From Herbaspirillum rhizosphaerae_A (lineage in GTDB: Bacteria > Pseudomonadota > Gammaproteobacteria > Burkholderiales > Burkholderiaceae_D), in assembly GCF_046025915.1 (NCBI RefSeq), contig NZ_JAQQFR010000009.1, positions 62,001 through 126,000 of the forward strand: 64,000 nucleotides of DNA. The letters are read 5' to 3'. Shown piece after piece: positions 42,181-50,465 of the stretch. A program made the translations under genes and the position numbers. Numbering within the stretch: the stretch's first letter is position 1; each line of letters opens with the position of its first letter. Under the pieces are notes generated by a model. It had not been told where the DNA came from. It ran no database searches and worked only from the letters and a program-made list of their open reading frames with translations.

Positions 42181-42906
42181 GTGGCGACTTATCTTTTTAT
42201 CCTGCTTGTCGGCCTCGCTGCCGGCATGGTCAGCGGCGTCATCGGCACCGGCTCATCCATCATGTTGCTGCCGGTGCTGGTCTACAACTTTGGCCCCAAA
42301 CAAGCCGTCCCCATCATGGCGGTCGCGGCCCTGATGGCGAATCTGGCACGCGTGTTGGCTTGGTGGCGCGTGGTCGACTGGCGTGCCTTTGCGGCCTATT
42401 CCATCACCGGTATTCCAGCCGCAGCGATCGGTGCGCGTACGCTCCTGGTCTTGCCGGCGCATCTGATCGAAGTCAGTCTCGGGGTATTTTTTTTGGCGAT
42501 GGTGCCTTTCCGTCATTGGCTGAAGAAGCACGACTTCAAAGTCCGTCTGTGGCAGTTATCGGTAGCGGGCGCGGTGATCGGCTTCCTGACCGGCATCGTG
42601 CTTTCCACCGGGCCGCTGAGCGTGCCGGTGTTCACGGCTTACGGTCTGACCAAAGGTGCATTTCTGTCGACTGAGGCAGCGAGTTCGCTGTTTCTCTATG
42701 TCAGCAAGGTACTGACTTTCCGCGAGTTCGGCGCCATGCCGCTGAGTGTTTTCCTGCAAGGTCTGCTGGTGGGCGCATCATTGATGGCCGGCACGTTCGC
42801 GGGCAAGTTTTTTGTCATGAAGATGAGCGAAGCCAATTTTCAGCGCTTGCTGGATTTGCTGTTGCTGCTGTCAGGCTTGTCGCTGCTGTGGACGGCCATA
42901 CGCTGA
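42181..42906 (+). CDS. TauE/SafE-family membrane permease
   Basis: This approximately 241-residue integral membrane protein of the TauE/SafE family (DUF81) has about seven or eight helices, with the twin glycine-rich repeat units VGLAAGMVSGVIGTGSSIMLLPVL and VAGAVIGFLTGIVLSTGPLSVPVF. These proteins are thought to export sulfite, sulfoacetate or related anions. The GTG at 42181 begins directly with a membrane helix. An in-frame ATG at 42094 would add 29 residues without hydrophobic character. It directly follows phnX, but a promoter-like element precedes it, so a link to phosphonate use is possible but unproven. Confidence 0.84.
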   Translation: MATYLFILLVGLAAGMVSGVIGTGSSIMLLPVLVYNFGPKQAVPIMAVAALMANLARVLAWWRVVDWRAFAAYSITGIPAAAIGARTLLVLPAHLIEVSLGVFFLAMVPFRHWLKKHDFKVRLWQLSVAGAVIGFLTGIVLSTGPLSVPVFTAYGLTKGAFLSTEAASSLFLYVSKVLTFREFGAMPLSVFLQGLLVGASLMAGTFAGKFFVMKMSEANFQRLLDLLLLLSGLSLLWTAIR

Positions 42907-42985
42907 GTGATCTATCAGGCAAGCACGCCGTACGCTTTTGGCTTATGCTGCCAGCACGACTACGTAACTGAACAAGGAAACAATC

Positions 42986-43186
42986 ATGCCCAAGAAAGAA
43001 GAGAAGCTGGATCCGGAAACCGAAGCGCTGATCCAGTGGTGTACCGAAGTCGAGAAGTTTTTGGTCAAGGGCGGCGCAACGCTTGCGCAGGCGCAAGAAC
43101 ACATCGAGGAAGAAGTCGAATGGTTTACCGATTTGTTCTATGACGGTCTGACGCCGGAAGAAGCCGCGAAAGAAGCGCTCAATTAA
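42986..43186 (+). CDS. 66-residue hypothetical protein
   Basis: This small soluble helical protein starts at ATG 42986, after AAGGAAAC. Its sequence (PKKEEKLDPETEALIQWCTEVEKFLVKGGATLAQAQEHIEEEVEWFTDLFYDGLTPEEAAKEALN) is rich in Glu and Lys, with a compact two- or three-helix look like small helical regulatory proteins. No family is recognised. It is probably real because of the good ribosome-binding site and coherent composition. Confidence 0.7.
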   Translation: MPKKEEKLDPETEALIQWCTEVEKFLVKGGATLAQAQEHIEEEVEWFTDLFYDGLTPEEAAKEALN

Positions 43187-43368
43187 ATAGACAATCTTTC
43201 CTGCAAGTACAGACAAGCACGCCGCTGCTGTAACAAAGTTTGTCCGGCAAGTAATGAACTGTACGACAGGTGTAACAATTGGATTCGGCGGATGGCTTTC
43301 GGCGGCGATAGGGCTACAGTGGATCATCGTCCCACTCGTAGTCCTGTATAAGCCCCCGAAAGACCATC

Positions 43369-43755
43369 ATGCTGACTTTCCGACTCTGTGTCTCCGCCAT
43401 TCTCGCCGGCAAGAAACCGGCTGCCATCCCCGCTGCATCCGAAGAATCCTCGCTCGTCGCCACCATGCCGCCACCTCCGCCGAAGACGGAAGCCGCACCG
43501 AGCGAACGCGACGGCGTCATCTGGAGCCCGGGCTACTGGAAATTCACCAGCAACTGGTTTGTCTGGTGCGCCGGACACTGGGAATTGTCCCGTCCCGGTC
43601 AACGCTATGTTGCACCAAGCTGGCAGCAATATGCCGACGGCTGGCACTTTCAGCCCGGTACATGGCGCGACGATACTGCAGGAAAATCGTCGAAAAAACA
43701 AAGTGATGCCACCAACGGCAACATCGGCTACGACGTTCTCGGCGCTTTCCGCTAA
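43369..43755 (+). CDS. WXXGXW-repeat protein (BcpO-like)
   Basis: This 128-residue protein has the YXWGXW/WXXGXW repeat domain, seen as IWSPGYWKFTSNWFVWCAGHWELSRPGQRYVAPSWQQYADGWHFQPGTW, about residues 51-99. In the BcpO family such repeats occur in small envelope proteins near biofilm or cellulose genes. The N-terminus (MLTFRLCVSAILAG) is a weak hydrophobic start, so export is uncertain. A Pro-rich linker (MPPPPPKTEAAP) follows. Function is unknown. The last four codons overlap the 3' end of cobQ on the opposite strand. Confidence 0.72.
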   Translation: MLTFRLCVSAILAGKKPAAIPAASEESSLVATMPPPPPKTEAAPSERDGVIWSPGYWKFTSNWFVWCAGHWELSRPGQRYVAPSWQQYADGWHFQPGTWRDDTAGKSSKKQSDATNGNIGYDVLGAFR

Positions 43756-45221
43756 GCGCGGTAGTTGACCTTCAGCAAGGCATCAAACAACGGCTGTGTA
43801 GCGTCGGCGACGCGCTCCAGGCTTTGCTCGCGCAACTGATCCAGATCGACGGCATCGACGCCGCCCAGACCGGCCCACGCCAACAAGGCAGCAAATGCCT
43901 GCGGCGTATCAAACATGCCATGCAGGTAGCTTCCCAGAATCTGGTCATCCGCCGAACGCGCGCCTTCAGGACGACCATCGATATGGAACGCGGGACGTTG
44001 CATGGCCTCGCCTGCTGAAACACCCATGTGAATTTCATAGCCGGTGACACTAGCGTCCTCGTCGATAAACGCGCATCGCCCTGACACTTGCAGCAACTGT
44101 TTTTGCTGCGTGAGTTCGGTACGCATCGCCAGCAGATCCAGCCCTTCCATGCTGCCCGGTGTGCCTTCCACGCCATGCGGGTCGTCGACGCTCCGGCCCA
44201 GCATCTGGAAGCCGCCGCAAATGCCGATCAGCTTGCCGCCATAGCGCAGATGTTTTCTGATGGCGTCGGGCCATCCTTGCTGCTTGAGCCAGGCCAGATC
44301 GTTGCGGGTATTCTTGCTGCCCGGCAGGATGATCAGGTCGGCAGGCGGAATCGGCTGGCCCGGCCCGATGAATTGCAGATCCACATCCGGATGCGCGCGC
44401 AAGGCGTCGAAGTCGGTGTGATTGCTGATACGCGGCAAGACCGGCACCACCACGCGAAATTTCCCTCTGACACTCTGCGTGGAAGCCACGGCATCCTCGG
44501 CATCCAGATGCAAACCATGCAAGTACGGCAATACCGCCAGCACCGGTTTGCCGGTGCGTTCTTCCAGCCAGTCCAGCCCCGGTTGCAACAGGCTGATGTC
44601 GCCGCGAAAACGATTGATGACGAAGCCAACGATGCGCTTGCGTTCGCTGTCCGACAAACAATCGAGTGTACCGACCAGATGTGCGAACACACCGCCGCGA
44701 TCAATGTCAGCCACCAGAATCACCGGGCAGTCGACTGTCTCGGCAAAGCCCATATTGGCGATGTCGCGTGCGCGCAGGTTGATCTCCGCCGGACTGCCCG
44801 CGCCTTCGACCAGCACGGCATCGTACTGCTCGCGCAACCGGTGATAGGACTCCAGCACGGCGGCCATCGCACTGGTCTTGTAGCGATGGTAGTCGCGCGC
44901 GTTCATGTCGGCGCGCACCTTGCCGTGCACGATCACTTGCGCGCCGGTATCGCTGGACGGTTTCAGCAGCACGGGATTCATGTCGGTGTGCGGGGCGATG
45001 CGCGCAGCCTGCGCCTGCAAAGCCTGCGCCCGGCCAATCTCGCCGCCATCGCTGGTGACCGCACTGTTGAGCGCCATATTTTGCGGTTTGAACGGCGCGA
45101 CCTTGACGCCGTGGCGCACCAGCAAGCGACACAAGGCGGCAACCACCGTGCTTTTGCCGGCGTCCGAGGTGGTTCCTTGCACCATCAAGGTATGAAATGG
45201 AAGCCCGGGGAGCCGGCTCAT
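43752..45221 (-). CDS. cobQ: Cobyric acid synthase
   Basis: This 489-residue glutamine amidotransferase amidates adenosylcobyrinate a,c-diamide at four side chains to give adenosylcobyric acid. The N-terminal ATPase part has the MVQGTTSDAGKSTVVAALC Walker A. The glutaminase domain has IILPGSKNTRNDLAWL and the nucleophile Cys in LIGICGGFQML. The C-terminal SYLHGMFDT gives the His. Its ATG at 45221 overlaps the cobD stop (ATGA). It is the last gene of the cobalamin cluster. Confidence 0.96.
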   Translation of the reverse strand: MSRLPGLPFHTLMVQGTTSDAGKSTVVAALCRLLVRHGVKVAPFKPQNMALNSAVTSDGGEIGRAQALQAQAARIAPHTDMNPVLLKPSSDTGAQVIVHGKVRADMNARDYHRYKTSAMAAVLESYHRLREQYDAVLVEGAGSPAEINLRARDIANMGFAETVDCPVILVADIDRGGVFAHLVGTLDCLSDSERKRIVGFVINRFRGDISLLQPGLDWLEERTGKPVLAVLPYLHGLHLDAEDAVASTQSVRGKFRVVVPVLPRISNHTDFDALRAHPDVDLQFIGPGQPIPPADLIILPGSKNTRNDLAWLKQQGWPDAIRKHLRYGGKLIGICGGFQMLGRSVDDPHGVEGTPGSMEGLDLLAMRTELTQQKQLLQVSGRCAFIDEDASVTGYEIHMGVSAGEAMQRPAFHIDGRPEGARSADDQILGSYLHGMFDTPQAFAALLAWAGLGGVDAVDLDQLREQSLERVADATQPLFDALLKVNYRA

Positions 45222-46246
45222 GCGATACGCTCCACGCTCTTGTTATTGTTCTGGCTCCAACCTTGCAAGGCTGTCTGCAAACGCTGCCAGCCTGCTTCAT
45301 CCGGCGGCAGACCCAGCCTTATACCACCGGCGCCACGTGTGAACAAACGCACCCAGATCCCCTGCTGCGCCATCCAGTCATGGAATCCGGCAGCATCAGG
45401 TTCAGCCCACCATTGATACATCGCGCTGCCGCTTGCCTGTATGCCGGCGCCTGCCAATAGGCGGTTCAGTCTCTCACCATCAGCCAAGAGACGTTCGCGT
45501 GTGGTGCGTTGCCAATCCTCGTCGCACAAGGCTGCAATGCCGATCTCTTGCGCCGGGCCGCTGACCGTCCATGGCCCCAGCCATTCCTGCAGGGACTCCA
45601 GCACAGCATCTTGCGCGGCGACAAAACCAAGCCGCACGCCCGCGAGACCAAAGAATTTTCCGACCGAACGCAACACGATCAGTCCGGGCTGCACGCCCGC
45701 TTGTCCGGTTACACTCAGATGCGGCGTCGTGTCACCGAATGCCTCGTCGACCACCAGCCAGCCACCGCGTGACGCCAGTTGTTGCGCCCACCCGAGCAAA
45801 ACATCCGGCACGACGCGCGCACCGGTCGGGTTATTAGGATTGCACACCACCATCACGTCGCAGGTATCCAGCGCTTTTTGCAAGTCCGCATAGTCAATTT
45901 CGCGCATGGCATGTCCGGCCTGCTGCCACCGATGGGCGTGCTCGGCATACGCCGGTGCCGCCACGACCACACGCGACACGCCTTTTTCACGCAGCCTGAG
46001 CTGCGGCAAAGCCTGTATCGCCGCCTGCGTGCCAGCCACCGCCAGCATGCGCGGTGCGCCGTAATAGGCGCATGCCGCGACGGCCAGCGCATCACTGGAC
46101 TCCGGCAGGCGATGCCAGGCATCGTCGCGCAGCAATGGTGCCGGATAGCAGTTCGGATTGATCCCCGTCGATAAGTCCAGCCACTCTGCGCGCGCAATGC
46201 CATGGCGCATCACCGCATCATTGAGGTTGCCGCCATGCTCAAGCAT
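45218..46246 (-). CDS. cobD: Threonine-phosphate decarboxylase (CobD/CobC)
   Basis: This 342-residue PLP-dependent, aminotransferase-type enzyme makes the (R)-1-amino-2-propanol phosphate of cobalamin from L-threonine phosphate. Motifs are the N-terminal HGGNLNDA and LDLSTGINPNCYP, the VVCNPNNPTGA loop, VVDEAFGD and the PLP Lys in LIVLRSVGKFFGLAGVRLGF. The start ATG 46246 overlaps cbiB's end by eight bases. Product and CbiB act in sequence. Some nomenclatures call it CobC. Confidence 0.94.
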   Translation of the reverse strand: MLEHGGNLNDAVMRHGIARAEWLDLSTGINPNCYPAPLLRDDAWHRLPESSDALAVAACAYYGAPRMLAVAGTQAAIQALPQLRLREKGVSRVVVAAPAYAEHAHRWQQAGHAMREIDYADLQKALDTCDVMVVCNPNNPTGARVVPDVLLGWAQQLASRGGWLVVDEAFGDTTPHLSVTGQAGVQPGLIVLRSVGKFFGLAGVRLGFVAAQDAVLESLQEWLGPWTVSGPAQEIGIAALCDEDWQRTTRERLLADGERLNRLLAGAGIQASGSAMYQWWAEPDAAGFHDWMAQQGIWVRLFTRGAGGIRLGLPPDEAGWQRLQTALQGWSQNNNKSVERIA

Positions 46247-47225
46247 GCGTACCTCCCATCGTCAAACTGACATAAGTCGTATAGAGCATCGTCATCAACA
46301 TCGATATCGTCAACATCACTGTGAGCCACAGCATCGCCGTGCGCGACACCAGTTTCCATGCGCGGACGATGTCGTCTGCGACAGCATCGCGTCCCATGCC
46401 CAGCGGCGGACGCTCTTCCACTTCACCGTCGTAAATCGCCGTACCGCCTAAAGCCAATCCCAACGCGCCCGCACCCGACGACATCACAGGTCCGGCATTG
46501 GGGCTGCTCCACGCCGAGGCCTGCGTACGCCAGCAAGTGCGCGCCTGACGCCAGTTGCCCAGCAGCGCATACGACCATGCAGTCAGCCGCGCCGGAATCC
46601 AGTTCAGGCCGTCATCGATACGCGCCGCCACACAACCGAACGCAAGAAAACGCGGGGTGCGATAACCCCACATGGCATCCAGCGTATTCGCCAGACGAAA
46701 CAGCAAAGCCCCCGGCCCTCCGGCCACGGCAAACCAGAACAAGGTGCCGAACACGGCATCGTTGCCGTTTTCCAGCAAGGATTCGACCGCAGCCTTGGCA
46801 AGGTCGGTCTCCTGCGACTGCGTGGTGTCGCGACTGACGATGCGCCCAGTCAGGTTGCGCGCCGCAGCCAGGTCACCCGCTTTCAGGGCCTGCGCAATCG
46901 GCATCACGTGATCGCGCAAGCTGCGCAAGCCGATGCAAAAATACAGCAGCACCACATGCCAGGCCGCCGCCAGCCAAAAGGATTGCCGCGCCAGCAAGAT
47001 CGTGATCACGACCGACAGCGCCACCAGCGGCAACACCGCCAGCGACCACGCCAGCGCGCCACGCGCATAACTCCCCGGCTGGCGATTGAGCTGACGTTCC
47101 AGCCATTGCACATAGCATCCAAAGCCGACCAGCGGGTGCCAGCGCGATACTTCGCCCAACAGCCAGTCCAGCGCAACGCCAGCCACCATCAGCAACGCCA
47201 GCAGCGTCATGTCGAAACCGATCAT
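46239..47225 (-). CDS. cbiB: Adenosylcobinamide-phosphate synthase
   Basis: This 328-residue integral membrane enzyme attaches the aminopropanol-phosphate linker to adenosylcobyric acid. Family features are ALDWLLGEVSRWHPLVGFGCYVQWLERQLN near the start, the GNDAVFGTLFWFAVAGGPGALLFRLANTLDAMWGYRTPRFLAFGCVAARIDDGLNWIPARLTAWSYALLG middle, and NAGPVMSSGAGALGLALGG near the end. Several helices (TLLALLMVAGVALDWLLG; ALAWSLAVLPLVALSVVITILLA) fit CbiB (called CobD in aerobic nomenclature). The ATG at 47225 shares ATGA with the end of cobU. Confidence 0.94.
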   Translation of the reverse strand: MIGFDMTLLALLMVAGVALDWLLGEVSRWHPLVGFGCYVQWLERQLNRQPGSYARGALAWSLAVLPLVALSVVITILLARQSFWLAAAWHVVLLYFCIGLRSLRDHVMPIAQALKAGDLAAARNLTGRIVSRDTTQSQETDLAKAAVESLLENGNDAVFGTLFWFAVAGGPGALLFRLANTLDAMWGYRTPRFLAFGCVAARIDDGLNWIPARLTAWSYALLGNWRQARTCWRTQASAWSSPNAGPVMSSGAGALGLALGGTAIYDGEVEERPPLGMGRDAVADDIVRAWKLVSRTAMLWLTVMLTISMLMTMLYTTYVSLTMGGTHA

Positions 47226-47809
47226 GCGCTGTGCCCCATGTGTCCAACGTGCCCCTTTAGTTCCAGCGGCAAGCCGGCGGCGACGAACTGCACGCGTTCG
47301 CAGATCGCTGCAACCGCCTGGTTGAGCCGTCCAGCCTCGTCCACGAACCAGCGCGAGATGGCGCCTTGCGGCACGATGCCCATGCCGACTTCATTGGAGA
47401 CCAGCACGACCTCGCCTTGGGCCTGTGACAAGGCTTGCAAAAAACGCTCGCGCTCGGCGGCAAAAAGCGCAGGCGCTTCAATCCTGCCGATATCGGGATA
47501 CTCCTTGTGCTCGCTGAACAGCAGATTCGACAGCCACACCGTCAGGCAATCGACCAGCACCACATTGTCAGGCGTGCTGTGTTGAGCGATGGCATCGCCC
47601 AAGGCAAGTTGCTCTTCCACCGTGTTCCAATGCGCGTAGTGCTCGCTGCGCTGCTGCCGGTGCAAGGCAATGCGCGCGGCCATCTCGTCGTCGCCGACGG
47701 CAGCGGTGGCGATATAGATGACCGGCTTGCCGCTCGCCGCCGCCAGCCTTTCCGCCTGCGCGCTCTTGCCGGAGCGAGCGCCACCGAATACCAAAGTACG
47801 CTGATTCAT
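47222..47809 (-). CDS. cobU: Adenosylcobinamide kinase/GTP transferase
   Basis: This 195-residue bifunctional enzyme phosphorylates adenosylcobinamide and then transfers GMP. The P-loop reads LVFGGARSGKSAQAERLA, and the guanylylated His is in the IALHRQQRSEHYAHWNTVE block. VVLVDCLTVWLSNLL and VLVSNEVGMGIVP complete the family motifs. The ATG at 47809 overlaps the bluB stop by one base (TAATG). A longer frame from 47833 would read into bluB. Confidence 0.95.
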   Translation of the reverse strand: MNQRTLVFGGARSGKSAQAERLAAASGKPVIYIATAAVGDDEMAARIALHRQQRSEHYAHWNTVEEQLALGDAIAQHSTPDNVVLVDCLTVWLSNLLFSEHKEYPDIGRIEAPALFAAERERFLQALSQAQGEVVLVSNEVGMGIVPQGAISRWFVDEAGRLNQAVAAICERVQFVAAGLPLELKGHVGHMGHSA

Positions 47810-48462
47810 TATTTTTCTTCCTTGATTCCCCACGCATCGCGATAGACCAGATCGTCCAGCGACTGGCGCGCCGCCCAGCCTTCCTGCTCCAGCATCGGGC
47901 GCGCATAAAATTCTTTGACATGGCCGAGGCAGATCACTGCCACCGGCTTCGCTCCTTCAGGCATCGCCAGCAAGGCCGCCAGCTTGTCCGCATCAAACAG
48001 CGACACCCAGCCCATGCCGATACCTTCTGCGCGCGCGGCCAGCCACATGTTCTGGATAGCACAGGCGACCGACGCCAGGTCCATCTCCGGCAAGGTACGT
48101 CGACCGAATACGTGGCGCTCGCGGCCATCCATCAAGGCCGCCACCAGCACTTCGCCGCACTCGAGGATGCCGTCTACCTTCAGGCGCATGAATTCGTCTT
48201 CGCGCTCTTCAAGCGCCTTTGCAGTCAGGATGCGCTCCTGCTCCACCAGTGCATGAATCGCATTGCGCTTGCTGCGATCGGCAATGCGGATGAAGCGCCA
48301 CGGCTGCATAAAGCCGACGCTGGGGCCAAGATGCGCCGCTTGCAGCAGACGTTGCAGCAAGTCGGCATCCACCGGATCAGGCAGGAAATGCCGCATGTCG
48401 CGCCGCTCAGCGATGACGCGATAGACGGCGTCGATATCGCTTTGACTGTAACGATGGCTCAT
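47809..48462 (-). CDS. bluB: 5,6-dimethylbenzimidazole synthase
   Basis: This 217-residue flavin enzyme of the nitroreductase fold breaks FMN with oxygen to give 5,6-dimethylbenzimidazole, the lower ligand of cobalamin. It has ERRDMRHFLPDPVDADLLQRLLQAAHLGPSVGFMQPWRFI and the ARAEGIGMGWVSLFDADKLAALL block, both typical of BluB. It shows the final vitamin has a dimethylbenzimidazole base made aerobically. The ATG at 48462 overlaps the cobB stop. Confidence 0.93.
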   Translation of the reverse strand: MSHRYSQSDIDAVYRVIAERRDMRHFLPDPVDADLLQRLLQAAHLGPSVGFMQPWRFIRIADRSKRNAIHALVEQERILTAKALEEREDEFMRLKVDGILECGEVLVAALMDGRERHVFGRRTLPEMDLASVACAIQNMWLAARAEGIGMGWVSLFDADKLAALLAMPEGAKPVAVICLGHVKEFYARPMLEQEGWAARQSLDDLVYRDAWGIKEEK

Positions 48463-49844
48463 GCCGACGTATCCTCGTCGCCCGCCGGCTCCGGCACCGC
48501 AATTTTCCCGGTAAACAGCGCCGCCGTTGCTTGTGGCGACGATGCAAAGCAAGCGTGCAGATACGTCGCCGTTACGCCTCGTGAGCGATATACGCGCTCT
48601 CCGGCGGAGGTGTCATACAGACGCTCGCCGGTAAAAGCCGCCGCCATCGCCGTCACGGTAGTTGAATAATGGAAGGTGTGGCAGCGCATGGCGCCCTCAA
48701 CAAACGGAATGGTCTGATAGCCCAGCCCTTGCAAACGGCGCTGCATGACCGCCCGGCCGGACAGGATGCCCAACATGCGCGCGCGGGCGCCGTTCTTGTC
48801 GGTCAGGCTTTCCAGCAGATATAGCAGACCGCCGCATTCCGCGTACAAGGGCTTGCCGGCGGCGCAATGATCGTGCAAGGCCTGCTTCATGGCTGCATTG
48901 TTCTGCAATTCTTGCAAATGCAGTTCCGGATAACCGCCCGGCAGATAGACACTGTCAGCAGGCGGCAGGCGCGCATCTTGCAGCGGCGAAAAGTAAGTCA
49001 GCTGCGCACCCAGCTGCCGCAGCAGATCGAGATTGCCGGGGTAGATGAAAGAGAACGCCGCATCGCGCGCAATGGCAATACGTTGTCCTTGCAGCAATGG
49101 AATCAATTTCGGCGTCGACGGATGTTCCTGCGGATCGATGGCGGCAAATTCGACCGGTGCCGGCAAGCGCGACAGTTCGGATAATTCGGTCTGGCCGATG
49201 GCCGCCGCCGCAGCGGCGATACGCTGATCAAGATCGGCGACTTCAGCCGCCGGCACCAGGCCGAGATGGCGTTCCGGCAATTTGAATTGCAGGTTGCGCG
49301 GCATGCTGCCGAGATAGTCGATGCCGTGCGGCATGCCCTGGCGCAGCATTTCTTCATGGCGCGGACTGGCAACGCCGTTGGCCAATACGCCGATCAGCGG
49401 AAATCCCGGCCGGTAATGCGCCAGACCGTAGGCAATCGCGCCCAGAGTCTGCGCCACGCCGGCGACATCGACCACGGCGACCACCGGCAGCTTGAACAAC
49501 TCCGCCAGGTCCGCGCTGCACGGTTCTCCGTCAAACAAGCCCATCACGCCTTCGATCAGGATCAGGTCGGCATCCTGCGCGGCTTCATGCAGCAGGCGTC
49601 GGCATTCAGCAGCGCCCATCAGCCACAGATCGAGCTGATACACGGTGCTGCCGCAGGCGCGTTCAAGAATGGTCGGATCAAGAAAATCCGGCCCGGTCTT
49701 GAACACCCTCACCTTGCGTCCCTGATCGCGATGCCAGCGCGCCAGCGCCGCCGTCACGGTCGTCTTGCCGTGGTTGGAGCCAGGTGCGCTGATGAACAAC
49801 GCTGGACACAGGATCGGATTATTCGCAGAAGGCAAGGCAGACAT
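48459..49844 (-). CDS. cobB: Cobyrinate a,c-diamide synthase
   Basis: This 461-residue CobB/CbiA enzyme amidates the a and c side chains. The P-loop reads ISAPGSNHGKTTVTAALA, followed by LIEGVMGLFDG, and a glutaminase domain with VYLPGGYPELHLQEL and the Cys of PLYAECGGLLYL. Length fits CbiA. Whether it acts on the cobalt form (early pathway) or hydrogenobyrinate (late pathway) cannot be told from the sequence; the CbiD/CbiG genes nearby favour cobyrinate. ATGA overlap with bluB. Confidence 0.95.
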   Translation of the reverse strand: MSALPSANNPILCPALFISAPGSNHGKTTVTAALARWHRDQGRKVRVFKTGPDFLDPTILERACGSTVYQLDLWLMGAAECRRLLHEAAQDADLILIEGVMGLFDGEPCSADLAELFKLPVVAVVDVAGVAQTLGAIAYGLAHYRPGFPLIGVLANGVASPRHEEMLRQGMPHGIDYLGSMPRNLQFKLPERHLGLVPAAEVADLDQRIAAAAAAIGQTELSELSRLPAPVEFAAIDPQEHPSTPKLIPLLQGQRIAIARDAAFSFIYPGNLDLLRQLGAQLTYFSPLQDARLPPADSVYLPGGYPELHLQELQNNAAMKQALHDHCAAGKPLYAECGGLLYLLESLTDKNGARARMLGILSGRAVMQRRLQGLGYQTIPFVEGAMRCHTFHYSTTVTAMAAAFTGERLYDTSAGERVYRSRGVTATYLHACFASSPQATAALFTGKIAVPEPAGDEDTSA

Positions 49845-49846
49845 GA

Positions 49847-50449
49847 TCAGAACTCCACGCCCTTTTGCGCTTTGATGCCTTGTTCCTTGTAGGGATGCTT
49901 GAGCGGTCGCATTTCGCTGACCAGATCGGCTTGCTCAATCAGCGCATCGGGCGCGTGGCGGCCGGTGACGACGATGTGCAGCATCTCACGGCGCGCGGCG
50001 AAGACATCAAGCACTTCCTGCAGATCGAGGTATTGATACTTCAACACGATGTTCATCTCGTCGAGGATCACCATGTCATAAGACGGATCCTGGATCATGC
50101 GAACCGCTTCAGTCCAGCCGTGGGCAGCGGTTTTCATGTCGGCATCACGGTCTTGGGTATCCCAGGTGTAGCCGGAGCCGACCACATGAAAATCACAATT
50201 GGCGTGGCCGCCGAGAAAGTCGCGTTCGGCACTGTACAAGGCGCCCTTGATGAACTGCACCACGCCCAGCTTCATGCCGTGGCCGAGGATGCGCATGCCC
50301 ATGCCGAAGGCGGCGCTGGACTTGCCCTTGCCGGTGCCGGTATTGACGATCAGCAAGCCTTTTTCCTTTTGCGCGGCAGCCTTCTTTTTCTCGAAGCCTT
50401 CCTTGTGACGCTGGGTCATGCGCTTGTGCGATTCCGGATCGGTTTTCAT
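49847..50449 (-). CDS. cobO: Cob(I)alamin adenosyltransferase, CobO/BtuR type
   Basis: This 200-residue CobA/CobO/BtuR adenosyltransferase adds the adenosyl ligand. The P-loop GTGKGKSSAAFGMGMR follows GLLIVNTG, then VQFIKGALYSAERDFLG and the MVILDEMNIVLKYQYLDLQEVL block. The N-terminal basic region (SHKRMTQRHKEGFEKKKAAAQ) matches CobO. The ATG at 50449 lies 16 bases past the cobW stop. Acts on cobyrinate diamide or later corrinoids. Confidence 0.95.
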   Translation of the reverse strand: MKTDPESHKRMTQRHKEGFEKKKAAAQKEKGLLIVNTGTGKGKSSAAFGMGMRILGHGMKLGVVQFIKGALYSAERDFLGGHANCDFHVVGSGYTWDTQDRDADMKTAAHGWTEAVRMIQDPSYDMVILDEMNIVLKYQYLDLQEVLDVFAARREMLHIVVTGRHAPDALIEQADLVSEMRPLKHPYKEQGIKAQKGVEF

Positions 50450-50465
50450 ATGTTCTCTCTTTGCT

